From: Pseudalkalibacillus sp. SCS-8 | GTDB taxonomy: Bacteria > Bacillota > Bacilli > Bacillales > Fictibacillaceae | Direction of reading: 5' to 3' | NCBI RefSeq assembly: GCF_040126055.1 | Contig: NZ_CP143541.1 | Span: 3,410,001 to 3,474,000, forward strand | DNA length: 64,000 nt | In this document: in pieces, positions 25,101 through 35,827 of the stretch | How the letters are laid out: each line of letters begins with the position of its first letter | How positions within the stretch are numbered: the first letter of the stretch is position 1 | Program-made: the position numbers and the translations under genes | Notes under the pieces: model-generated | Database searches by the model: none | Seen by the model: only the letters and a program-made list of their open reading frames with translations | Told to the model about the DNA's origin: nothing

Positions 25101-26384
25101 CTATTTTACGGTCATTTTTTTGCTTTGTCCACCGTATCGTTCTTTCTCGAACATGTGGAAGAATTCCTCATTGGTCTTCGTTTTCTTGACTCGTCTCATG
25201 AAATGCTCGATAAAGTCGTATGAGTCGTCCATGGTTTTACGGATCGCCCATAAATGCTCAAGATGTTCTTTCGCAATAAGCATTTCCTCTTTACGTGTTC
25301 CAGAACGGCGAATATCGATAGCTGGGAAGATACGGCGCTCAGCCAACTTCCGATCAAGATGAAGCTCCATGTTCCCTGTTCCTTTAAACTCTTCATAGAT
25401 GACATCGTCCATGCGAGAGCCTGTCTCGACAAGAGCGGTCGCAAGAATCGTCAAGCTTCCCCCGTCCTCGATGTTACGGGCAGCCCCGAAGAAACGCTTC
25501 GGCTTATGGAACGCAGCAGGGTCGATACCACCAGATAACGTTCGTCCACTTGGCGGAATGACAAGGTTGTATGCTCGTGCCAAACGAGTAATGCTATCCA
25601 TCAGAATGACAACATCCTTCTTGTGCTCAACGAGACGCATCGCACGCTCAAGTACCAGCTCAGCAACCTTGATATGGTTTTCAGGCACTTCATCAAATGT
25701 CGAGCTGACAACATCGCCTTGAACAGAACGCTCGATGTCTGTTACTTCCTCTGGACGCTCATCAATCAATAGGACGATCAGCTCTGTGTCAGGATGGTTC
25801 GTCGTGACGCTATGAGCGATTTCTTTTAAAAGTGTCGTCTTACCGGCTTTCGGCGGTGCGACAATCAATCCACGCTGTCCGAATCCGACCGGCGAAATCA
25901 TGTCCATGATTCTTGTCGACACATTTTTCGCAGAGGTTTCGAGCGTCATCTTCTGCTCTGGGTATAACGGTGTCAATGCTGGGAAATGGACGCGTTCTTT
26001 CGCCGTGTCTGGATCTTCACCGTTGACAGCCGCCACATGCAAGAGTCCGTAATACCGTTCGTTCTCCTTTGGCGGTCGTACTTTACCGGACACCTTGTCC
26101 CCATTTCGCAAATCAAAACGACGGATTTGGGATGCCGAAATATAAATATCCTCTGAGCTTGGAGAATAGTTGATCGGACGTAAGAAGCCGAACCCTTCTG
26201 TCGGGATGACTTCAAGAATCCCTTCCATGAAGGAAAGATCTTCTTTTTCAGCTTGCGCCTTCAAAATGGCGAAAATAAGCTCCCTTTTCGTCAGCTTACT
26301 GTAATAGGAAATTTTCAGTTCCTTGGCTCTCTCATAGAGATCCTTAAGTTTCATATTTTCTAATTGTGATAAATTAAATGACAT
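25101..26384 (-). CDS. rho: transcription termination factor Rho
   Basis: This 427-residue hexameric RNA helicase ends transcription at Rho-dependent sites. The N-terminal helical region ([19 protein letters not shown]), the RNA-binding CSD with GFGFLR near 64-69, Walker A PPKAGKT at 177-183 and the Q/R loop segments are all conserved. The ATG at 26382-26384 is preceded only by a weak GTGG site. The 360-bp gap upstream suggests an extended leader, which would suit autoregulation as known for rho. Confidence 0.96.
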   Translation of the reverse strand: MSFNLSQLENMKLKDLYERAKELKISYYSKLTKRELIFAILKAQAEKEDLSFMEGILEVIPTEGFGFLRPINYSPSSEDIYISASQIRRFDLRNGDKVSGKVRPPKENERYYGLLHVAAVNGEDPDTAKERVHFPALTPLYPEQKMTLETSAKNVSTRIMDMISPVGFGQRGLIVAPPKAGKTTLLKEIAHSVTTNHPDTELIVLLIDERPEEVTDIERSVQGDVVSSTFDEVPENHIKVAELVLERAMRLVEHKKDVVILMDSITRLARAYNLVIPPSGRTLSGGIDPAAFHKPKRFFGAARNIEDGGSLTILATALVETGSRMDDVIYEEFKGTGNMELHLDRKLAERRIFPAIDIRRSGTRKEEMLIAKEHLEHLWAIRKTMDDSYDFIEHFMRRVKKTKTNEEFFHMFEKERYGGQSKKMTVK

Positions 26385-26693
26385 AGTACACCACTTTTCA
26401 TGCATATTTAATCAATCATTTCATCGTTACATAATGAAATTGAATGTATGGGTTTAATTTCGACAGACCTCAGCTGTACTTATACTTTCGTCATAGATTT
26501 CGTTTTTTGGAACGTTTTATTATAGGGACACGCCTTGGAAGGAATGAAAACGTTAATTAGAAGTGTATGTTGAAAGAAGTAATTGAAGCAAAAAAGCAAT
26601 AGATACTCTTATTTTACCCAAAATCAGCTGCAATAATCAAGAAAATTGCAAGCACCAAGTATTGGAGCGCCTTTTTCATCAGTACCATTAGGT
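26385..26693. other. rho upstream region, no gene
   Basis: A 5' leader is likely: a TATAAT -10 element lies at 26519-26524 on the minus strand, but no good -35 is spaced to it. No open frame with a ribosome site or clear hairpin was found. Confidence 0.4.
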
Positions 26694-26732
26694 GAAAAGA
26701 AGCACAATGCCGCCCTTTACAAGCGGCATTGT
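26694..26732 (-). terminator. intrinsic terminator of glpX
   Basis: CAATGCCGC/GCGGCATTG stem, followed by TGCTTCTTTT on the minus strand, 12 bp after glpX. Confidence 0.75.
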
Positions 26733-26743
26733 ATATTTTGGAA

Positions 26744-27715
26744 TCAGGTTGGTTTAATGACCAGATTCGGTTTTTTCTTCAAACTGTGTTTCCCATCGAT
26801 AAAGCGGACTGTACCGGATTTCGCCCTCATGACGACGGATTGAGTCGTTCCACTCGCTCCTTTGAACCGGACACCCTTCAAAAGCTCGCCATCCGTTACA
26901 CCAGTCGCGGCAAAAATGGCATCATCACCCTTGACGATGTCCTCCATTCGAAGTACACGATGGATATCTTCAATGCCCATCTTCTTGCAACGCGCAAGCT
27001 CTTCCTCTGTTTGAGGCAAAAGCTTCCCTTGAAGCTCACCGCCGAGGCATTTCAACGCAACTGCGGCAATGACGCCTTCTGGGGCACCTCCACTACCAAA
27101 GAGGATATCCACTCCTGTATCCTCGAACGCTGTATTGATGGCTGCAGCAACATCACCATCCTGGATCAATTTGATACGAGCTCCTGCTTCCCGGATTTCA
27201 TCGATCATTTTCCGATGGCGTTCGCGATCAAGGATGACAGCGACAATGTCTTCGATGTCCTTGTTCTTTGCGTTTGCGACCGCTTTCAAGTTATCCAATA
27301 CCGAAGCGTTGATATCGACTTTTCCGACAGCCTCAGGACCTACTGCAATCTTGTCCATGTACATGTCTGGTGCATGCAAAAGGTTGCCATGATCCGCAAC
27401 TGCAAGGACAGCGAGGGCATTCCATGTTCCATTTGCCACAATGTTCGTTCCTTCGAGTGGATCGACCGCGACATCGACACGCGGACCAAATCCGGTTCCC
27501 AGCTTTTCTCCGATATAAAGCATCGGAGCCTCGTCCATTTCTCCCTCTCCGATTACGACGGTACCCTTCATCGGGACTGTATCGAAGACGTCTCTCATTG
27601 CAGAGGTCGCCGCATCATCCGCTTCTTCCTTCCTTCCTCTTCCCATCCATCGGGCAGAGGCTAGAGCAGCTGCTTCTGTAACACGGACAAGCTCCATTGA
27701 TAAACTTCTTTCCAT
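26744..27715 (-). CDS. glpX: class II fructose-1,6-bisphosphatase
   Basis: This 323-residue gluconeogenic enzyme hydrolyses fructose 1,6-bisphosphate. The lithium-sensitive phosphatase metal motif appears as [13 protein letters not shown] near 54 and [12 protein letters not shown] near 82; the C-terminal [13 protein letters not shown]-like block ([13 protein letters not shown]) is conserved. ATG 27713-27715 has GGGGGA upstream. It lies between murA and rho, the B. subtilis position. Confidence 0.96.
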   Translation of the reverse strand: MERSLSMELVRVTEAAALASARWMGRGRKEEADDAATSAMRDVFDTVPMKGTVVIGEGEMDEAPMLYIGEKLGTGFGPRVDVAVDPLEGTNIVANGTWNALAVLAVADHGNLLHAPDMYMDKIAVGPEAVGKVDINASVLDNLKAVANAKNKDIEDIVAVILDRERHRKMIDEIREAGARIKLIQDGDVAAAINTAFEDTGVDILFGSGGAPEGVIAAVALKCLGGELQGKLLPQTEEELARCKKMGIEDIHRVLRMEDIVKGDDAIFAATGVTDGELLKGVRFKGASGTTQSVVMRAKSGTVRFIDGKHSLKKKPNLVIKPT

Positions 27716-27866
27716 ACCTATTCCCCCTACGGTTCCATTTTTCCTTTATTCGTTACTTGCTTTTTTACGATGGTGCTCTGCTACATTTCATTGTTGGTTA
27801 TCGCTTAATTCGGGAACTTTCCACATGCGTCTCGCACCAATCTACCAACCAGACCAACAATCCCTT

Positions 27867-27915
27867 AACAGTACAAAGTGTACCAAGTATCGGTCCTGGT
27901 ACACCTTGTAAATGT
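27867..27915. other. long inverted repeat 10 bp after murA
   Basis: GTGTACCA and TGGTACAC form the core, extended by TACAA/TTGTA and AACA/TGTT with small bulges. No T run follows on either strand, so it may be an mRNA 3'-end stabiliser or part of a Rho-dependent end rather than an intrinsic terminator. Confidence 0.6.
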
Positions 27916-27924
27916 TACACGAGT

Positions 27925-29211
27925 TTATGATTGGTTCACTTCATTGAGTTCTTCAACATCGAAGTTTTCACGCCAAACCTTCGCTCCAAGGCCTTTAAGC
28001 TTTTGGACAAGGTTTTCATAACCCCGATCAATATGTTCGATGTTCGAGATTTCAGTGACGCCCTTTGCCATCAAGCCTGCGACCACGAGTGAAGCACCTG
28101 CTCTTAAGTCTGTCGCTTTCACCTTAGCACCTTCAAGCGGTGTTGGTCCATTGATGATCGCCGAGCGACCTTCCACCTTGATATTCGCACCCATACGTCT
28201 CAATTCATCAATATGCTTGAAGCGAGAGCTGTAAATCGTATCGGTTACGATGCTTGTTCCTTCTGTACTCGTCAGAAGGGCTGTGAATGGCTGCTGCAAA
28301 TCGGTCGCAAAACCAGGGTAAACGAGCGTTTTCACATCGACACCATTGAACTCGCGATCTCGTTTGACGAAAACAGAGTCATCGGATTCTTCGATATGAA
28401 CTCCCATTTCTCGCAGCTTGGCAATCAATGATTCCAAGTGAAGAGGAATGACGTTATCAATTGTGACCCCGTTCCCCATTGCAGCCGCCATGATCATGAA
28501 CGTTCCAGCTTCAATACGGTCTGGGATGATGGAGTGACGGCAGCCGTGCAGGCTGTCTACACCATCAATACGGATCACATCTGTTCCTGCTCCCTTAATC
28601 TTCGCACCCATGCTGGATAGTAGCGTTGCAACGTCAATGATTTCAGGTTCTTTCGCTGCGTTTTCGATAATGGTCCGTCCTTTGGCACGGACAGCAGCAA
28701 GCATGATATTAATCGTTGCTCCAACACTGACGACATCAAGGTAGATTCTTGCACCGACAAGTTCATCGGCACGGAGATAGATTGCACCTTGTTCATTCGT
28801 AACCGTCGCACCTAGTGCTTGAAATCCTTTTATATGCTGATCAATTGGTCTAGGGCCAAGATTACATCCCCCTGGCAAACCGATGACCGCTTTCTTGAAT
28901 CGCCCAAGCATTGCACCCATTAAATAATAGGAGGCTCTCAGTTTTTTCACTTTCCCATTCGGAAGTGGCATTGAAATCATATTTTCTGGGTTCACAATCA
29001 AGGAGTCGTTCTCCAGATGTGCTTCACCACCGATGTCTTCTAATAAATCACGTAAGATGCCGACGTCCGAGATGTTTGGGAGATGGTCGATCGTAACGGT
29101 CGAATCAGCCAGGATTGCAGCAGGAATCAGCGCTACTGCACTATTCTTGGCTCCACTGATCTGTACCGTTCCTTCTAAGGGATGTCCACCCTCGATCATT
29201 AATTTCTCCAT
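27925..29211 (-). CDS. murA: UDP-N-acetylglucosamine 1-carboxyvinyltransferase
   Basis: This 428-residue enzyme makes the first committed step of peptidoglycan synthesis, adding enolpyruvate to UDP-GlcNAc. The fosfomycin-target cysteine is Cys116 in [13 protein letters not shown], and Lys22/Asn23 are in ISGAKNSAV. By position (between tal and glpX) it is the MurAB (MurZ) paralogue of Bacillus. The start ATG has a GGGAGA-type site. Confidence 0.96.
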   Translation of the reverse strand: MEKLMIEGGHPLEGTVQISGAKNSAVALIPAAILADSTVTIDHLPNISDVGILRDLLEDIGGEAHLENDSLIVNPENMISMPLPNGKVKKLRASYYLMGAMLGRFKKAVIGLPGGCNLGPRPIDQHIKGFQALGATVTNEQGAIYLRADELVGARIYLDVVSVGATINIMLAAVRAKGRTIIENAAKEPEIIDVATLLSSMGAKIKGAGTDVIRIDGVDSLHGCRHSIIPDRIEAGTFMIMAAAMGNGVTIDNVIPLHLESLIAKLREMGVHIEESDDSVFVKRDREFNGVDVKTLVYPGFATDLQQPFTALLTSTEGTSIVTDTIYSSRFKHIDELRRMGANIKVEGRSAIINGPTPLEGAKVKATDLRAGASLVVAGLMAKGVTEISNIEHIDRGYENLVQKLKGLGAKVWRENFDVEELNEVNQS

Positions 29212-29320
29212 TTGTTTCTCCCTTCTTCGTCTCCAATAATCAAGAAGTCATGACACGTTACACTTATTGTAAGCAAAAAATCCTTATTCATCCATAATTT
29301 ACCTAGGAAAAAATCTGAAA

Positions 29321-29974
29321 TTATCCATTGTTCCCTTGGCTCTTATTCCAATCAGCCAAAAACTTTTCAATCCCTTGATCTGTCAATGGGTGGTTCATCA
29401 GTTGATGAAGTACCTTGGCCGGAATCGTTGCAATGTGCGCACCACGTAACGCTGCTTCCGTAACATGGATCGGATGACGAATCGATGCCGCGATGATTTG
29501 AGACTCGATCCTATGGATATTGAAAATCTCTGCAATCTCAGAAATGAGAGAGAGTCCGTCTTGTCCGATATCATCAAGTCTACCAAGGAATGGCGAAACG
29601 TAGGTTGCTCCTGCACGTGCAGCTAGCAAAGCTTGGTTCGCTGAGAAAATCAACGTTACATTCGTCTTGATCCCAAGCTCCGTGAACGTTTTGACCGCTT
29701 TCAAGCCGTCTTTTGTCATCGGTACTTTTACTGTGATGTTAGGGGCGATTGCAGCTAACTCTTTCCCCTCTTCAATCATTTCCTCATATTTCAAACCGAT
29801 TACTTCTGCACTTACAGATTCAGAGACGAACGAGGTGATTTCACGTAAACGATCATGAAAATCGACCCCTTCCTTTGCGACTAATGAAGGATTTGTCGTT
29901 ACGCCTCCTAAGATTCCAAGCTCATGGGCTTCGCGAATCTCATCAACATTCGCTGAATCAATAAAAAATTTCAT
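29321..29974 (-). CDS. tal: transaldolase (fructose-6-phosphate aldolase-like type)
   Basis: This 217-residue small-type transaldolase acts in the non-oxidative pentose phosphate pathway. The Schiff-base lysine is Lys83 in TVKVPMT, and the N-terminus [15 protein letters not shown] and [14 protein letters not shown] are diagnostic. The ATG at 29972-29974 has AAGGAGTG upstream; the frame continues to 30067 but without family similarity. It corresponds to ywjH. Confidence 0.96.
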   Translation of the reverse strand: MKFFIDSANVDEIREAHELGILGGVTTNPSLVAKEGVDFHDRLREITSFVSESVSAEVIGLKYEEMIEEGKELAAIAPNITVKVPMTKDGLKAVKTFTELGIKTNVTLIFSANQALLAARAGATYVSPFLGRLDDIGQDGLSLISEIAEIFNIHRIESQIIAASIRHPIHVTEAALRGAHIATIPAKVLHQLMNHPLTDQGIEKFLADWNKSQGNNG

Positions 29975-30068
29975 GGGTCGTTTCACTCCTTGTGTTTTAA
30001 AACGTTCGAAAGCAGTTTTAACTATTCGTGGGTTTAATTTGGGGTGGAGGGATATGTATTCCAACAAT

Positions 30069-30104
30069 GCTTTTAAGGAAACCGAAGAACGGTTTCCTTA
30101 AGCA
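30069..30104 (-). terminator. strong hairpin after fbaA, probable terminator
   Basis: TGCTTTTAAGGAAACCG and CGGTTTCCTTAAGCA are complementary apart from a two-base bulge. The tract after it is not T-rich, so it may also act as a processing or stability hairpin between fbaA and tal. Confidence 0.6.
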
Positions 30105-30125
30105 TCATGAGATAGAATTGATCAA

Positions 30126-30989
30126 TTACGCTTTGTTCGAAGAACCGAATTCACGCATTTTGCCTTTAACTGTTTCCTTGATGGCTTCACGTGCTGGTCC
30201 CATGTATTTACGTGGGTCATAAAGCTCAGGTTTTTCAGCAAGCACTTCACGTACAGCTTTTGAAGCTGAAATCTGGCTTTCAGTGTTTACATTGATTTTC
30301 GCATGTCCGAAAGAGATCGCCTTCTTGACGTCTTTTGTCGGAATACCTGTACCTCCATGAAGAACAAGTGGTACACCAGTCAACTCACTGATTTCTTTCA
30401 TACGATCGAATCCAAGGTTCGGTTCACCTTTATAAGGTCCGTGAACAGAACCAAGAGCTGGAGCGAAACAATCAACGCCAGTTTCACGGATCAATTGGTC
30501 ACACTCAGCTGGAATCGCATAAGCTGCTTCTGCATCATCAACGATCACATCGTCTTCTTGTCCGCCGATACGGCCTAATTCCGCTTCGACTGATACACCA
30601 ACAGCGTGTGCAACATCTACAACCTTCTTCGTTAATGCGATGTTCTCTTCAAGTGGATAGTGAGAGCCGTCGATCATAACAGATGTGAATCCAGCATTGA
30701 TCGCTTGTACACACTTTTCAAAGCTTGAACCGTGGTCAAGGTGAATGGCAACAGGAACTGTCACATTGTATTCTTCCATAAGGGATTCAACAAGGTTGAC
30801 AACCGTTTTGAAGCCACCCATGTAACGTGCTGCTCCTTCAGAGACACCACAGATAAGCGGAGATTTCTCTTCTTCTGCAGCTTGTAGAATCGCCTGAGTG
30901 AACTCCAGGTTATTCAAGTTATATTGACCAACTGCGTAACCTTCCGCTTTGGCTTTTTCAAGCATTTCCTTCATTGAAACTAAAGGCAT
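30126..30989 (-). CDS. fbaA: class II fructose-bisphosphate aldolase
   Basis: This 287-residue zinc aldolase splits fructose 1,6-bisphosphate in glycolysis. The catalytic Asp85 and zinc ligand His86 are in HLDHGSS, and later zinc ligands lie in SVHGPYKG and VLHGGTGIP. The ATG at 30987-30989 has AAGGAGG 9 nt upstream; a TTG two codons earlier is too close. An extended -10 promoter lies about 110 bp upstream. Confidence 0.97.
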   Translation of the reverse strand: MPLVSMKEMLEKAKAEGYAVGQYNLNNLEFTQAILQAAEEEKSPLICGVSEGAARYMGGFKTVVNLVESLMEEYNVTVPVAIHLDHGSSFEKCVQAINAGFTSVMIDGSHYPLEENIALTKKVVDVAHAVGVSVEAELGRIGGQEDDVIVDDAEAAYAIPAECDQLIRETGVDCFAPALGSVHGPYKGEPNLGFDRMKEISELTGVPLVLHGGTGIPTKDVKKAISFGHAKINVNTESQISASKAVREVLAEKPELYDPRKYMGPAREAIKETVKGKMREFGSSNKA

Positions 30990-31096
30990 TGACAATTTCC
31001 TCCTTGTGTTTCGGGTTTTTGTCGACCCGTTTTATTCAAGTGCCAGTCTTACGTATGTAAGGCGCTCGCACAATGATTTCATTTCTTATAAAAACA

Positions 31097-31105
31097 ATTA
31101 TAGCA
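31097..31105 (-). promoter_or_regulatory. extended -10 promoter element of fbaA
   Basis: TGCTATAAT on the minus strand (TATAAT at 31097-31102) lies 107 bp upstream of fbaA; no good -35 is seen, as is usual for extended -10 promoters. Confidence 0.6.
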
Positions 31106-31140
31106 TATCAATTTTAGTTAAAAACCGCAATGCATACACA

Positions 31141-31241
31141 AATAGGGTTGACTCCGAAGCCTTCTCCTATCCTACTGCAGACAAATTCACAGTGAACATT
31201 GTCATACCGAGGTGTCGCGCTTCTGAATCAACCCCTATTAT
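31141..31241. repeat. 100-bp inverted-repeat element, foldable
   Basis: The ends AATAGGGTTGACTCCGAAGC and GCTTCTGAATCAACCCCTATT are complementary over about 20 bp with one bulge. Inside, GACAA-TTCAC and GTGAA-TTGTC form a second dyad. It lies between spo0F (ends 31259) and the fbaA promoter. Confidence 0.7.
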
Positions 31242-31258
31242 TCTCTTTGTTACGCGAT

Positions 31259-31627
31259 TTATGAGCGTATGGGTAAATTTTCCTTGACGACCTTCCGGAT
31301 CTCATCGATATCAAAAGGCTTCGCAAAATGGGTGATTGCACCTAGTTCCATCGCTTCATGAATCATGTCCAGCTCTCCATATGCCGTCATGATGATGACA
31401 CCAACATCGCTGTCCACTTTTTTCACTCTTCGTAAGATTTCCAATCCATCCATTCCTGGAATCTTCATGTCAAGGATCAACAAGTCCGGCTTTTCGTTCT
31501 TTACGATTGAAAGGGCTTGGACTCCATTCGCAGCTTGAAAGGTTTTATATCCTTCTTTTTTGAAAATTTCATTCAATAGGATTCGAATACCATACTGGTC
31601 ATCCACGATCAGTATCTTTGCTTTCAT
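31259..31627 (-). CDS. spo0F: sporulation phosphorelay response regulator Spo0F
   Basis: This 122-residue single-domain receiver passes phosphate from the sporulation kinases to Spo0B. The phosphoacceptor is Asp53 in [13 protein letters not shown] (Asp54 in B. subtilis), with the acidic pair Asp9-Asp10 in VDDQYGIR, Thr81 and Lys103-Pro in [23 protein letters not shown] in the first helix is the kinase- and Spo0B-docking face. A sigma-H-like promoter lies about 60 bp upstream. Two KinA-like kinases are encoded in this window. Confidence 0.98.
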   Translation of the reverse strand: MKAKILIVDDQYGIRILLNEIFKKEGYKTFQAANGVQALSIVKNEKPDLLILDMKIPGMDGLEILRRVKKVDSDVGVIIMTAYGELDMIHEAMELGAITHFAKPFDIDEIRKVVKENLPIRS

Positions 31628-31686
31628 TCCTTATCACACCCTAGCTTCCTTGTTGTTTTAATGCCCATTGTACATATCTCTTTACA

Positions 31687-31715
31687 AGATTCGCTTAATT
31701 TTTCAAAACTCCTGC
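31687..31715 (-). promoter_or_regulatory. candidate sigma-H promoter of spo0F
   Basis: GCAGGAGTT (31707-31715) and AGCGAATCT (31687-31695), 11 bp apart on the minus strand, fit the sigma-H pattern. A TGACGAT close to the Spo0A box TGNCGAA lies just upstream. spo0F has a sigma-H promoter in B. subtilis. Confidence 0.7.
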
Positions 31716-31795
31716 TCTATCGTCAAAATCTACCATTCATTTTAAAATTTTATGATTTCGTGACGAAACGTTATACTAATCGGGAGGTGATTGAC

Positions 31796-32320
31796 ATGCT
31801 GAAAATATTCACGACTCAACTATTCGGGATTTTCCGTAAGATACAAGAACATGAGGAAGAGCGGGTTGAGGATTGCGCCCGCCTTCTCGCACAGTCTGTA
31901 ATCGGTGACGGAAAGGTGTACATAAAAGGATTTAATGAACTGGAAAGCATCCCTCACGTCATTATGGAAAGCGAGGAGCGAATCTCTTCCATGTTGCCCT
32001 ATACAAACGAAGTTGAGCTTCGACCTGAAGATGCACTGCTCATTTTTATAAAAACAACAGATGACGAGCGGCTGACTGAATTATTGGACCAAGCAAAGTC
32101 TGCTGGGACCTCCACTATAACGGTCGGTGCAGTGGAGAAAGGCGAAGAACCTGGTACGGATGAGTTTCATATTGATACGAAGCTTCTTCAAGGACTCGTT
32201 CCGGATGATGAAGGGAGACGAATCGGTTATCCGACTTTCATGTGTGCCCTTTATGTGTACTATGCGCTCTTCTTCACTTTATCAGAGATGCTTGAAGAAT
32301 ACGGAATGAATGAAGGATAA
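31796..32320 (+). CDS. ywjG: YwjG family (DUF2529) protein
   Basis: This 174-residue soluble protein is the conserved DUF2529 product that sits between spo0F and pyrG in Bacillus; its function is unknown. The fold looks SIS-like (GKVYIKGFNELESIPHVIMES; RPEDALLIFIKTTDDERLTELL), which is an impression. The ATG at 31796 has GGGAGG 8 nt upstream; the frame upstream of it overlaps the spo0F promoter. Confidence 0.88.
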   Translation: MLKIFTTQLFGIFRKIQEHEEERVEDCARLLAQSVIGDGKVYIKGFNELESIPHVIMESEERISSMLPYTNEVELRPEDALLIFIKTTDDERLTELLDQAKSAGTSTITVGAVEKGEEPGTDEFHIDTKLLQGLVPDDEGRRIGYPTFMCALYVYYALFFTLSEMLEEYGMNEG

Positions 32321-32423
32321 TCCTCCATAGAACCACGCCTAAATTTTAAAAGAATTAAATTTTTTGTATTTTTTTAATATCTTAGCAGGAGAACTGTAAA
32401 AAGATGGAGAAACCTATGTATAA

Positions 32424-32447
32424 AGTGTGACAAAAGTCACTCTTTTT
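32424..32447 (+). terminator. possible weak terminator of ywjG
   Basis: AGTGTGAC and GTCACT pair across AAAA, followed by CTTTTT. Confidence 0.5.
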
Positions 32448-32650
32448 CGCCTTAACCTACAGTCCGACCTCCCCCTCCCTTTTTAAGCAGAGTCTACCAA
32501 CTCCTCCCTCAAGCTTTGAACGCAAACAATCATTACCCGTAATGATACTTCCACTCGGCTGTATGGCGGCTACATATTCTGTGGCAGTAAGGACCTTACA
32601 AGTTATGTTCATTCCGCAACCAGCGTCGGAATGTTCATAACTTGTTTTGG
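32448..32650 (+). other. gap with orphan terminator-like hairpin
   Basis: ACAAGTTATG-TT-CATTCCG at 32598 pairs with CGGAATG-TT-CATAACTTGT ending near 32645, followed by TTGGTTTT on the plus strand. No gene with a ribosome site precedes it. A small dyad ATCATTAC/GTAATGAT is at 32529-32546. A short non-coding transcript is possible but no clear promoter was found. Confidence 0.4.
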
Positions 32651-32664
32651 TTTTAAGGAGCCTT

Positions 32665-33090
32665 TTGGGATACGAGAAAAACTTCTATCCTTACCTCAAA
32701 ACACGAAAATGCTCATTTGAGGTCATATAACCCCTTTTATGTGCCCTGAAAACGCGGAAATGCTAATTTCGGGGCATATAAACCTCTCTTATCTGCCCCG
32801 AAAACGTGAAAAATGCTAATTTCGGGGCATATAACCCCCTTTTATGTGCCCTGAAAACGTGAAAATACTGATTTCGGGGCATATAAACCTCTTTTATGTG
32901 CCCCGAAAACGTGGAAATGCTGATTTCGGGGCATATAAACCTCTTTTATGTGCCCCGAAAACGTGGAAATGCTAATTTCGGGGCATATAAACCTCTCTTA
33001 TCTGCCCCGAAAACGTGGAAATGCTAATTTCGGGGCATATAAACCTCTCTTATCTGCCCCGAAAACGCGAAAATCCCAATTTTGGGGTTC
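32665..33090. repeat. 52-bp tandem array, 7-8 units
   Basis: GGGGCATATAA units start at 32719 (variant), 32771, 32824, 32876, 32928, 32980 and 33032; spacing is 52 bp with one 53. GGGGCATATAAA pairs with TTTATGTGCCCC across about 5 nt in each unit. On the minus strand each unit has ACGTTTTCGGGG. It lies between the convergent ywjG and pyrG genes. Confidence 0.95.
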
Positions 33091-33101
33091 CCGTACCAAA
33101 T

Positions 33102-33131
33102 AAAAACCGGTCGGACATCATCCGACCGGCT
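33102..33131 (-). terminator. intrinsic terminator of pyrG
   Basis: CCGGTCGGA/TCCGACCGG stem followed by TTTTTATTT on the minus strand. Confidence 0.92.
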
Positions 33132-33138
33132 TCCATAT

Positions 33139-34794
<1,656 letters not shown>

Positions 34795-34898
34795 TTATCA
34801 GTATGCCGAAATACATCAGTATTCAGTACGGGGTGCTTCAAATGATTCGAAATGCTTAACATCAGCTCAAATAAAAGCTTGAGAAAATAGGTTTCTTA

Positions 34899-34953
34899 AA
34901 AAACAAAAAAACAAAAGCGTCACCAAACCCACATGGGGGGCGCTTTTGTTTTG
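34899..34953 (-). promoter_or_regulatory. pyrG leader attenuator (terminator with C-rich strand)
   Basis: On the minus strand ACAAAAGCG, then CCCCCC, a loop, and CGCTTTTGT followed by a T run form an intrinsic terminator between the promoter and pyrG. The C6 tract (34935-34940) can pair with G residues added at the 5' end of the transcript. Confidence 0.85.
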
Positions 34954-35005
34954 AATGTTTGTGTTATATATCATTTGTTTGAATTCATTATAGACTATAA
35001 GTAAA

Positions 35006-35045
35006 GCCCAAAAATGATTTTATCGACTTTGCCATTAAAAGTCAA
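35006..35045 (-). promoter_or_regulatory. sigma-A promoter of pyrG with GGGC start site
   Basis: TTGACT (35040-35045) and TAAAAT (35017-35022) are 17 bp apart. Seven bases after the -10 the transcript would begin at 35009 as GGGCUU, the start used for reiterative G addition in B. subtilis pyrG. Confidence 0.85.
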
Positions 35046-35051
35046 GGCTTA

Positions 35052-35594
35052 TTATCGATCTTCATCCTCGTCTGTTGCATCTTCGAGATCGTCGCTCTCA
35101 TCATCGTCTGATAGCTCGGTTTCCTCGTCGTCGAAATCAACGTAATCATCGTCTTCTTCGTCAACGTCCTCTTCACTATCATCGTCCTCATCGTCAACAT
35201 CGAAGTCTTCCTCAAGATCATCGAAATCCTCTTCCAATTCATCTTCGAATTCTTCGAAGTCATCATCTTCATATTCTGCTTTTACACGCTTGCCTTTTCG
35301 TTTCTTCGGTTTGATTGTCGTCGCAAGCTCTTCTTCACTGCTTTCAACCGGATACCAGACTTTAAGACCCCACTGGTTGTCACCGATACAAACGAAACGA
35401 CCATCGATATTGATGTCTGTGTAGAACTGGGCAACGCGTTTCTTCTGTTCGTCGCGGTCCATTTCACGGATTTTTGAAACCTGCTCCATCAATTCAGTGA
35501 ATGGTGTCGGTTTCTTGTTTTCTTTTAAAATATGAAATGCGATTTCAAGCATTGAAACTTCTTTCAATTCTTCCTTAGAATACGTATCGAGCAT
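35052..35594 (-). CDS. rpoE: RNA polymerase delta subunit
   Basis: This 180-residue Gram-positive RNA polymerase subunit has a folded N-terminal HARE domain (1-90, with FYTDINIDGRFVCIG near 57) and a disordered, almost wholly acidic tail (110-180, D/E runs). Delta aids promoter selectivity and core recycling. ATG 35592-35594 fits the family start. The pyrG promoter -35 touches the region just after its stop codon. Confidence 0.96.
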   Translation of the reverse strand: MLDTYSKEELKEVSMLEIAFHILKENKKPTPFTELMEQVSKIREMDRDEQKKRVAQFYTDINIDGRFVCIGDNQWGLKVWYPVESSEEELATTIKPKKRKGKRVKAEYEDDDFEEFEDELEEDFDDLEEDFDVDDEDDDSEEDVDEEDDDYVDFDDEETELSDDDESDDLEDATDEDEDR

Positions 35595-35780
35595 CTAAAG
35601 GCACGTCCTTTCTACTTATGGATCGATATCGTGAACCAGCCTCAGTCGGACTGTTCTATACAATCAAGCTCGGTAACTGCTGACCAAGCCATATCTAACG
35701 TAATCATACCATCCATTATAAACAATTTCTCGGATGATATGCTATACCTGTGCATAATTTTTTCAAATTATTTTCAATGC

Positions 35781-35812
35781 AAAAAGAATCACCTCGAATC
35801 CTCGAGGTGACT
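35781..35812 (-). terminator. intrinsic terminator of the icmF operon
   Basis: TCACCTCGA/TCGAGGTGA perfect stem followed by TTCTTTTT on the minus strand, 15 bp after icmF. Confidence 0.9.
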
Positions 35813-35827
35813 CCATTTCAGACTCTA

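Noticed and set aside
26729-27664. 311-residue open frame on the plus strand
   Set aside because: Antisense to glpX, with no ribosome site or recognisable motif.
32665-33090. CRISPR array
   Set aside because: Units are contiguous and nearly identical along the whole 52 bp, with no variable spacers, leader or cas genes.
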